Shown here: positions 57,887 through 64,000 of the stretch, piece after piece
Layout: each line of letters begins with the position of its first letter
Numbering within the stretch: position 1 is the first letter of the stretch
Notes under the pieces: generated by a model
The model's input: only the letters and a program-made list of their open reading frames with translations
Database searches by the model: none
What the model was told of the DNA's origin: nothing
Program-made: the position numbers and the translations under genes
Source of the DNA: a virus
Strand: one strand, 5' to 3'
Length of the DNA stretch: 64,000 nucleotides
IMG/VR virus record: IMGVR_UViG_3300045009_000924
Coordinates: 1-64,000 of that record

Positions 57887-59888
57887 CCATAAAAACAATG
57901 TTTATATTTACAGGGTTGTACTTGCGAAAATGGAAAACCAACAACCCAAAGACCATTTGCGCGGAATGACAATTCGAAATGACAAAAACATAGTTATGTT
58001 CAAAGCTCTTTCAAAAAGACACGGAAATAATAGGAGAAAAGTTGTTTCGGCTGATTTGGGTGGGATGCAATTCAAGGCAAATGTGGGTAGGCAGATTGCA
58101 AGAAGCGTAATCAGCACAATAGTTCCCGGGGACATGAGTCCGTATCGCTCTCCGGTTAGGTCGGCATTTTGGAGAACGGTAACACCGGGCTTTGGTGGGG
58201 GTAGGCGCGGTGGCTCAATGCCTGGGGAAAATCGCGGATATAGATGCCCGGAGGGCTATCAATATGGCGGAAGATTTACCGATAATAGATTGTCGACATG
58301 TGGTGCACAATTGTTCGATATACCATCTCCGCTTGGCGCTGCGTTGAGAGCCATTAGAAATGCAATAAATCCGAACGTATCAAGAACAACCGGAAAACCG
58401 ATATCGGGAATTCGTGGAGATAGTGAAATAATAGTTCGGCGAGCTCCGGTTATTCCAAAAGTTTCTTCTGATAACAGGGCAGAAGTTTCTCGAGTTGTCT
58501 TAGACCTCGTGAACCAAATAGGAAAATTTAATAAATCTTCAAACGAAATAGCCAGAAGAATGGTTAGGCGTGATGGATTTGTTCTAGAACCGGTTGTGCC
58601 AAATAAGGTTTTACGTGCAATACCAGATAACAGAGACATGGAGGGCGCAACAATGTTGATGTCGGCAATCTCTGCGGCGGGCATAGGGGGAGAAGAGTTG
58701 GGTTTGCTTTCAAACACCGGGATTAAATCTTTGATTTATGTTCTTCCCGGTGGTTCAACATTAACACTAGAAAAAGCAAGAAAGCTTTCGATTGGCGAAA
58801 GAAGAAAACTTGGCAGAGTCGTAAATTCCGCTGCAGAATTAGACAATAGAGACGACCCGGCAAAAAGGCTTCAATTTGTTGCGTCGGAAATAGGTTCTGG
58901 AATATCTTATACAGAAAATTTCGTCGGTATAAAAAATCCAAACGAGCGAATCGGAAAAAACCTTGCCTGGGTCAACACTCTTTTCAAAAATAGAAAATTG
59001 ATTAAACCAGAAATGACCGGAACAGAAAGAGAAACTATTTCATTTGCTGCAAAAAGAAAACTAATAAAAAATACCGAATACGCACTAAGGCATATTGCGT
59101 CTGGTGGAAACATTTCCGATATTCATCCATCAATAATAGCGGAAGTGCTAAAACGTTCTTTAAATGTTTCAAAAAGAGAACTACAGGGAAACATAACCGC
59201 AATAGATGTGAACGGAAGGGGTTATTTGATTTACGGTAAACCGAAAAAATTTCAACATATCGGTGAAAGATTTGCCTCTGATGTTCAGCAACATTTGGGA
59301 CTGGAATCGCCCGATGTATTTTTCATTGGGAAACAGGGGAATGTGAGAAGCTATTTGAGAGATGATATTTCTTCTGTTATTCCCGACGGTGTTTTCAATC
59401 CTCAAAAAACTTTTAATGAATTAGATATGAATGATGTGGCCAGAATTATGGTTGCAGATTTTTTGACAGACCAAAGAGAAAGACCAAATACATCAATTTA
59501 CGCAGTAGACACAAATGAGGGTACGCGTGCGGTTTTGGCACAAAATACAAGTTCCGGATTGGCGGATTTGTCGAAATTGGAAATAACAAAAAGAATGAAA
59601 ATCAGACTCTCTGATTTTTACGAGTCTGGTCTTGTCCCTGCATATTCGGATTACTATCAGAAACTAAGAGCAGAACAAAGAATTTTATTCATAAAGTTTA
59701 TTTCACAAATGATTAACAGAGCAAAATCATTTAATCCATCAAAATTCGCAGACAATCTAAATGTATATGGAATTTCTGAAGGTGAAAGAATACATCTTGA
59801 AATAATTACAAAATTGTTTAATGACAGAATTGAAGTTTTGTCAACTCAAAAAGAATTACTCAGAGAAATTTTAACGGAAAGAAAATAA
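57879..59888 (+). CDS. Virion-like protein with RCP-FTD-TC motif and possible kinase-like fold
   Basis: 669 aa from GTG 57,879, with GAGG six bases upstream and overlapping the previous gene. Residues 122-141 hold RCPEGYQYGGRFTDNRLSTC, the same cysteine-bracketed motif as in polyprotein 2 (residues 229-248). The C-terminal part, KRELQGNITAIDVNGRGYLI, PKKFQHIGERFASDVQQHLG and NDVARIMVADFLTDQRERPN-type segments followed by RAVLAQNTSSGLADL, follows the order of HipA/PI-kinase-like domains (lysine, glutamate, D-x-x-D, DxD). The catalytic DFG-like residue is not obvious, so this is only a structural hint. No RLSSG motif is present. Confidence 0.5.
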   Translation: MDNHKNNVYIYRVVLAKMENQQPKDHLRGMTIRNDKNIVMFKALSKRHGNNRRKVVSADLGGMQFKANVGRQIARSVISTIVPGDMSPYRSPVRSAFWRTVTPGFGGGRRGGSMPGENRGYRCPEGYQYGGRFTDNRLSTCGAQLFDIPSPLGAALRAIRNAINPNVSRTTGKPISGIRGDSEIIVRRAPVIPKVSSDNRAEVSRVVLDLVNQIGKFNKSSNEIARRMVRRDGFVLEPVVPNKVLRAIPDNRDMEGATMLMSAISAAGIGGEELGLLSNTGIKSLIYVLPGGSTLTLEKARKLSIGERRKLGRVVNSAAELDNRDDPAKRLQFVASEIGSGISYTENFVGIKNPNERIGKNLAWVNTLFKNRKLIKPEMTGTERETISFAAKRKLIKNTEYALRHIASGGNISDIHPSIIAEVLKRSLNVSKRELQGNITAIDVNGRGYLIYGKPKKFQHIGERFASDVQQHLGLESPDVFFIGKQGNVRSYLRDDISSVIPDGVFNPQKTFNELDMNDVARIMVADFLTDQRERPNTSIYAVDTNEGTRAVLAQNTSSGLADLSKLEITKRMKIRLSDFYESGLVPAYSDYYQKLRAEQRILFIKFISQMINRAKSFNPSKFADNLNVYGISEGERIHLEIITKLFNDRIEVLSTQKELLREILTERK

Positions 59889-59889
59889 A

Positions 59890-60687
59890 ATGAAAAAAAT
59901 TAATAAAATATCAATAGTCAAAGACGTATTTACAAACACCCCACACGTTATGGCAATTTCGTCCGACGAAGAAATAAAAATTAAAGCAATTACCGAATAT
60001 GGAAAATTGATAATTAAGGAATATAATTATCAAAATGGGTATATAAATGCTGGTGTTCCAGATGGATTCGTAAAAACAGACTTCAAGCAACTTACTCCCA
60101 ACATGGAAAAAATGTTTTCTGCTGCATTTGACGAAATAGGCTGGAACACGCAAAAAGTTAACGAAATGACAACAAAAATAATTAATTATCAAAAAACAAA
60201 ATCTTTTATATCAAGAAACGCAAATATAAGGAAATCAAACTCATTTAAGAGCCCTTCAAGCAGGTCTCTGTTCAAATTTAAAAATAAAATAAACAAGATA
60301 AATATTTTAAATTACAAAGCAAAAACATTCAAAGATAACAACACAACAAGTGCTTTGGTTGAAAAAATAAAATCAAGAGAACTTGCATTTGACAGAAAAA
60401 CAAATACAATCGCCGCGAAAAAAAACGATTTATTTTCTCAAAATACGCTTGATTTAATAAATCAAGATTCAAAAAATATTCGTCTGCTTAGACGACATTT
60501 CGGTGAAAAAAACGAAGACTTTATTAATATGGCGAAAAAATACAAGAGACGGACATTGCGAAGAGCGACAAAAATATCAGAAAAAAAATTATTTGACGAT
60601 ATTGAAGAGAAAAACATTTTCGGATTTCAAAAGTTTAATACTTCAATAAGAACAAAACTTAAAAGAAAAACCGGGAAGAAAAAATGA
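59890..60687 (+). CDS. Basic hypothetical protein
   Basis: A 265-aa protein. The first ~100 residues are mixed alpha/beta (KAITEYGKLIIKEYNYQNGY, NMEKMFSAAFDEIGWNTQKV). The rest is strongly basic with many Lys and Arg clusters (KKYKRRTLRRATKISEKKLF). There is no recognised motif. The gene begins one base after the preceding stop, and the next gene overlaps it by four bases. It is plausibly a nucleic-acid-binding internal or head protein. Confidence 0.55.
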   Translation: MKKINKISIVKDVFTNTPHVMAISSDEEIKIKAITEYGKLIIKEYNYQNGYINAGVPDGFVKTDFKQLTPNMEKMFSAAFDEIGWNTQKVNEMTTKIINYQKTKSFISRNANIRKSNSFKSPSSRSLFKFKNKINKINILNYKAKTFKDNNTTSALVEKIKSRELAFDRKTNTIAAKKNDLFSQNTLDLINQDSKNIRLLRRHFGEKNEDFINMAKKYKRRTLRRATKISEKKLFDDIEEKNIFGFQKFNTSIRTKLKRKTGKKK

Positions 60688-61454
60688 AAGAGTTAATTAA
60701 AAAAGCGCAAGCTCTAAAAACCGCACGTGAAATAGGATGCAGTGGTGCGCACAAAGACAAAAATGGAAATTGGATGCCGTGCTCTTCTCACGAAGAATTA
60801 ATTCGAATATCAGAGTTGGCAGAAACTTCAAAATGGAGAACTGTTGTTCCTGGTGAATCAAAGAAAGCATTAAGAAAAATCGGAAAAAATAAAAGAAAAA
60901 GATTTCAAGACGAGTGGGCAGAAATAAAAAAACAAAACCAGGGAGAGTGGGAGGAGCTCAGGGAGAAGCCCATATCGGGAATAGAGTCCCTACCCGGCGG
61001 CGGTCTTGTTTCCGGCGACCTTTTTGCCGGGAAATCAGCGAATGGCCCGTGTTGGCCCGGATACAAACAGGTAGGTATGAAAATTGGGAAGAGGGGCAAG
61101 CTGGTGCCGAATTGTGTTCCTGTCGACAATAAATCTGCAAAGGGTCCAGAATATGTTCGAGATAATGACCCCGATGTTTTTATTGATGCCGAATCGGCGC
61201 GAGCGAGAGCCAGGCAAATCGGTTGTATAGGGATTAGTAGAAGAATTAGTAAAACCGGTCGGTCGGTCTGGATGCCATGCACAAATATGACCGATTATGC
61301 AAATAGAACAGGTTCAACACCATTGGGTAAATTAAATATTGAAAAAAGAAGAAACGATGAAACCAGCAGGGCAGTGCGAACAATTCTTGCAGCACGAGAC
61401 AAAGTGAGATTAAAAAGAAAAGTTTCTTTATTCCAACAATTAAAATCAAAATGA
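60684..61454 (+). CDS. Protein with two AR-x-IGC-x-G ... WMPC repeats
   Basis: 256 aa. Two copies of a cysteine motif flank the protein: AREIGCSGAHKDKNGNWMPC (residues ~14-33) and ARQIGCIGISRRI ... VWMPC (~174-198). Between them lies a GPCWPGYKQVGMKIGKRGKL then VPNCVPVDN block. This resembles small Cys motifs I recall from phage polyproteins near prohead proteases. The Cys pairs may bind metal or form disulfides. The ATG overlaps the upstream stop. It is the last gene before the major capsid protein. Confidence 0.6.
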   Translation: MKELIKKAQALKTAREIGCSGAHKDKNGNWMPCSSHEELIRISELAETSKWRTVVPGESKKALRKIGKNKRKRFQDEWAEIKKQNQGEWEELREKPISGIESLPGGGLVSGDLFAGKSANGPCWPGYKQVGMKIGKRGKLVPNCVPVDNKSAKGPEYVRDNDPDVFIDAESARARARQIGCIGISRRISKTGRSVWMPCTNMTDYANRTGSTPLGKLNIEKRRNDETSRAVRTILAARDKVRLKRKVSLFQQLKSK

Positions 61455-61457
61455 CTA

Positions 61458-61486
61458 TTTACACACTTTTGATAACAAAATTAAAT
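61458..61486 (+). promoter_or_regulatory. Candidate promoter of the major capsid gene, within an inverted repeat
   Basis: TTTACA (61,458-61,463) and TTAAAT (61,481-61,486), 17 bases apart, match 5/6 and 4/6 positions. ATTTACAC at 61,457-61,464 and GTGTAAAT at 61,501-61,508 form perfect 8-bp inverted arms around the element. The ATG follows at 61,601. Confidence 0.4.
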
Positions 61487-61600
61487 AGTTCCACTATTAA
61501 GTGTAAATAATCTGTTATTTTGGAATATCACAGGGCTGGGTGCTTTCCTGAGCCGAGTAAAAAAAAAATCAATCCAACCCTCTCAATACAGGAGAAAAAA

Positions 61601-63004
61601 ATGTCGCAAGACAAAGCAAGAATCGATGAGCTTCAAACAGCCCTTCGCTCAAAGATGGCAGAGAATAAAAACATCGCTGATTCATTTAAAGTTGAAGACG
61701 GCACTGTCGTTGTTTCGGCAGAACAGAAAACAACATTCGACAAAAACATGCGTGACATCAAAGAAATCAAGTCACTCATTTCCGACCTCGAGTCAATGCA
61801 GGAAGTTTCCTCATGGGGCTCGGAGCAGAAAGAGACAAGTGTTGGTGCCGAATATTCAGCTGCAAATGCCGAAGTTGGTCAGTTGACATCACGTGAGCTT
61901 AAGACAATTGGCGAAATGTTCACGGAATCGCCAGAATTTAAAGCTCTAAACAACGGTCGCAATGGTGCAAACATGTCATCCCCATGGCAGATAAAGGCTT
62001 CATTGACCGGCCTGCAAGTGAAGGATGTCTTCACGGCGATGCCGACAGTCGGCAATCTCTCAGGATTCACCCGTGGAGGTGGCCTTGGTGATTTCGGCAG
62101 TGTTCAGCGCGATGCGATGATTACTCCGCCACAGAGAACACGTCGCGTGCGCGACCTGTTTCCAGTTCGTCGCACAACGGCTGCTGTAATTGAGTACTTC
62201 CGTCAGATTGGCTTCACATCGCTTGAGGCCCCAGGCGTAGACCACGCCAATGGCGTAACATACTCAACAAACAATGCAGCATCAACAGTTGCCGAGCGCT
62301 CCGGGAACGCGTTTGGAGCCAAGCCGCAGTCGTCATTCAAGTTCGTTGGTGAGCAGGCACCGGTTCGCACAATGGCGCACTGGGAAGCTGCACATCGCAA
62401 CGTTCTTGCCGATGAGCCGCAGTTGCGGTCAATCATTGACAATGAGCTGATGTACGGTCTGCGCCTTCTTGAGGATGCACAGATTCTCAATGGCAACGGC
62501 GCCGGCGAAAACCTCATGGGTGTCATGAATACGCCGAGCATTCAGGAGTACTCATGGTCAGATGGTGCCACTGAGCCAGTTTCGGACACAAAAGCCGACG
62601 CACTCCGTCGCGCCGCAACCCTCTCGTTCCTCGCGTACTACGAGCCATCTGGCATTGTGATGCACCCGAACGATTGGGAAGACATCGAGTTGACAAAAGA
62701 CGCAAACGGTCAGTACCTCCTTGCTGTGTCAATCGCACAGGGTGGCGCGCCACGCGTCTGGAGAATGCCGATTGTTGACACGCCGGCCATGCCAGAGGGC
62801 TTCGCCCTTGTTGGAGCATTCGGTACAGCTGCACAACTTTACGACAGAGAGGAAGCAAGCATACGCATTAGCGAACAGCATGCAGACTTCTTCATTCGCA
62901 ATGCAATCGTGATTCTTGCCGAGCAGCGCCTTGCGCTGGCTGTCAAGCGTCCGGAGGCTTTCGTCAAAGTTGAATTCGATGGGGCACCCTCCGTCTCCAT
63001 CTGA
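61601..63004 (+). CDS. Major capsid protein, HK97 fold
   Basis: 467 aa from the ATG at 61,601, with AGGAGA eight bases upstream; a longer in-frame start has no support. Residues ~1-115 form a charged helical delta domain (RIDELQTALRSKMAENKNIA ... ISDLESMQEV). The HK97 core follows: VKDVFTAMPTVGNLSGFTRG, RTRRVRDLFPVRRTTAAVIE, LADEPQLRSIIDNELMYGLR and LYDREEASIRISEQHADFFI. The prohead protease probably removes the delta domain. KALNNGR (114-120) resembles the portal's KALSSGT and is a candidate site. This gene is much richer in G+C at third positions than its neighbours, as expected for a highly expressed capsid gene. Confidence 0.95.
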   Translation: MSQDKARIDELQTALRSKMAENKNIADSFKVEDGTVVVSAEQKTTFDKNMRDIKEIKSLISDLESMQEVSSWGSEQKETSVGAEYSAANAEVGQLTSRELKTIGEMFTESPEFKALNNGRNGANMSSPWQIKASLTGLQVKDVFTAMPTVGNLSGFTRGGGLGDFGSVQRDAMITPPQRTRRVRDLFPVRRTTAAVIEYFRQIGFTSLEAPGVDHANGVTYSTNNAASTVAERSGNAFGAKPQSSFKFVGEQAPVRTMAHWEAAHRNVLADEPQLRSIIDNELMYGLRLLEDAQILNGNGAGENLMGVMNTPSIQEYSWSDGATEPVSDTKADALRRAATLSFLAYYEPSGIVMHPNDWEDIELTKDANGQYLLAVSIAQGGAPRVWRMPIVDTPAMPEGFALVGAFGTAAQLYDREEASIRISEQHADFFIRNAIVILAEQRLALAVKRPEAFVKVEFDGAPSVSI

Positions 63005-63036
63005 TTCGAATAGCTTGGGCTAAATCACCAAGAACG

Positions 63037-63079
63037 GGCCCCTGGGCAAAGGCTGCAACATAGCCTGAACCCGGGGGTC
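63037..63079 (+). terminator. Hairpin after the major capsid gene
   Basis: The arms 63,039-63,046 and 63,070-63,077 pair over eight bases, seven of them G-C. An inner five-pair stem (63,050-63,054 with 63,062-63,066) and a three-by-three internal loop lie between. The outer stem extends by two more pairs (G37-C79, G38-U78). A moderately T-rich run (ATTCTTTCT) follows. It probably terminates or attenuates the capsid transcript. Confidence 0.7.
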
Positions 63080-63134
63080 AATTCTTTCTATCTGCATGTA
63101 TTGACTGTGAGAGAATATATAGGTGGGTGTACCA

Positions 63135-64000
63135 ATGAAAGACAAAAACAAAGACGACGAAAATTTGTTTTTAGAACTTGAAGCAATTGGCGAAGCAATC
63201 GAAATAGAAAATGAAATTCTAGAGGCTTCGGAAAAATCATTTGTAGAATTGAAACAAGAAGAATTTAATCCAATTTATGATGAGTACTATAATTCAAAAG
63301 TAGTTGGCAAATTTGTGTTTGTTGACATTGAAGAAAAATCAGCATCCGGGAAAAAACTAAAAGACCCACGAGGGGGATTAACGGCAGCCGGACGTGCGCA
63401 TTTTAAAAAAACAGAGGGCGCAAACCTAAAACCAGGAGTAAGAGGTCCGGCAAATACCCCAGAAAAAATGCGCCGAAAAGGTTCATTTTTGACTCGTTTT
63501 TTTACAAATCCATCCGGACCAATGAAGGATAAAAAAGGAAGAGCAACCAGGCTGGCCTTGTCGGCATCAGCGTGGGGCGAACCGGTTCCGGGTGATGCAG
63601 AAGCGGCAGCACGCCTAGCGGCAAAAGGTAGAAGATTGCTAGAACGCTATGCAAAGACAAAGAAAAAAGAACTTGAATCTTTTGAAAATATTCAATCAAA
63701 AGAAGTTAATGAAATTTTTTCTAAAGCACTCGGACAGTCCATAGGGCAGATGGCCGGAGCAAAACCCAGTGCAGACGAGGCAATCGACCACGACATGGAT
63801 GGCATGATTTTTGATGGAACCCCCCAGGAACAGAGAAAACCATACAAAAAGGGAAGCGACTCTTGGGGGCGCGAACAGGGAATGGATTACGAAAAGCGAA
63901 GAAGAGCCTTTGTTCGCCAAGAACTTGCACGTCAGGGTATAAAGCGCCGAAGGGGTCCACAGCGAACAGAAGCGGAGCGGCTTGCTCGCACCCGCGCACG
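63135..64000 (+). CDS. DUF6321-like protein, N-terminal part (runs off window)
   Basis: The open frame from ATG 63,135 continues without a stop to the end of the window (at least 288 residues). A GGTGGG ribosome-site-like sequence precedes the ATG. The core reads LKDPRGGLTAAGRAHFKKTE, LKPGVRGPANTPEKMRRKGS and FLTRFFTNPSGPMKDKKGRA, ending in ALSASAWGEPVPGDAEAA. This strongly resembles the DUF6321 family of marine and freshwater phages. The part after ~190 is charged and may be a separate domain. SASGKK just before the core resembles the cleavage-like motif but lacks R-L. Function is unknown. Confidence 0.8.
   Translation, partial: MKDKNKDDENLFLELEAIGEAIEIENEILEASEKSFVELKQEEFNPIYDEYYNSKVVGKFVFVDIEEKSASGKKLKDPRGGLTAAGRAHFKKTEGANLKPGVRGPANTPEKMRRKGSFLTRFFTNPSGPMKDKKGRATRLALSASAWGEPVPGDAEAAARLAAKGRRLLERYAKTKKKELESFENIQSKEVNEIFSKALGQSIGQMAGAKPSADEAIDHDMDGMIFDGTPQEQRKPYKKGSDSWGREQGMDYEKRRRAFVRQELARQGIKRRRGPQRTEAERLARTRA

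Overview
This window is part of a large contractile-tailed double-stranded DNA phage (myovirus-type Caudoviricetes). The evidence is a sheath, tube, tape measure, gp25, gpJ, gpI and hub set together with an HK97-type portal, prohead protease and major capsid protein. Most of the sequence is A+T-rich. The first ~2.3 kb and the major capsid gene look clearly richer in G+C. Several small cysteine-motif proteins resemble ones I remember from freshwater and marine phages, but the host cannot be fixed from the sequence. I saw no tRNA, rRNA or CRISPR array, and no recognisable stand-alone endolysin.

Layout. (1) 1-29,483 is almost entirely minus strand. Read from right to left it runs: large terminase, a recombination set (Rad52-like annealing protein, RecB/Cas4-like nuclease, RuvC-like resolvase, HNH protein), an IbrA/IbrB-like sulfotransfer/ParB-like trio, a very basic DNA-binding-like protein, head-tail connector and neck proteins, sheath, tube, frameshifted tail assembly chaperone, 1,836-aa tape measure with an M15 peptidase end, baseplate genes, fibre, an FnIII/Thr-rich/Cys-rich surface protein and a glycosyltransferase. 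One plus-strand acidic gene (20,268-20,705) interrupts it. (2) 29,565-64,000 is all plus strand: small membrane protein, portal, a 14.4-kb polyprotein gene, an acidic scaffold-like protein, an 8.5-kb second polyprotein gene, five small or medium virion-like proteins, major capsid protein, a hairpin terminator and the start of a DUF6321-like gene. Portal and major capsid protein are therefore almost 30 kb apart.

Main discovery candidate. The 4,803-aa polyprotein begins with an HK97-family prohead serine protease. It then carries a string of unrelated domains: an HTH/coiled-coil module, an ArdC-type antirestriction metallopeptidase, a duplicated ~93-aa domain, and two different UvrD-like SF1 helicases. 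The domains are separated by a recurring short motif, RLSSG or a close variant. The same motif occurs four times between the domains of the 2,836-aa second polyprotein and twice in the tape measure protein. Weaker forms occur in the portal (ALSSG) and in the capsid N-terminal region (ALNNG). I infer that R-[LIV]-x-S-G marks cleavage sites of the prohead protease. Maturation would then cut two giant precursors into about 20 capsid-internal proteins, several of which (antirestriction, helicases, metalloprotease-like and ParB-like domains) would make sense as effectors injected with the DNA. The motif repetition and its placement at domain boundaries are seen directly. The cleavage and the injection are inferences.
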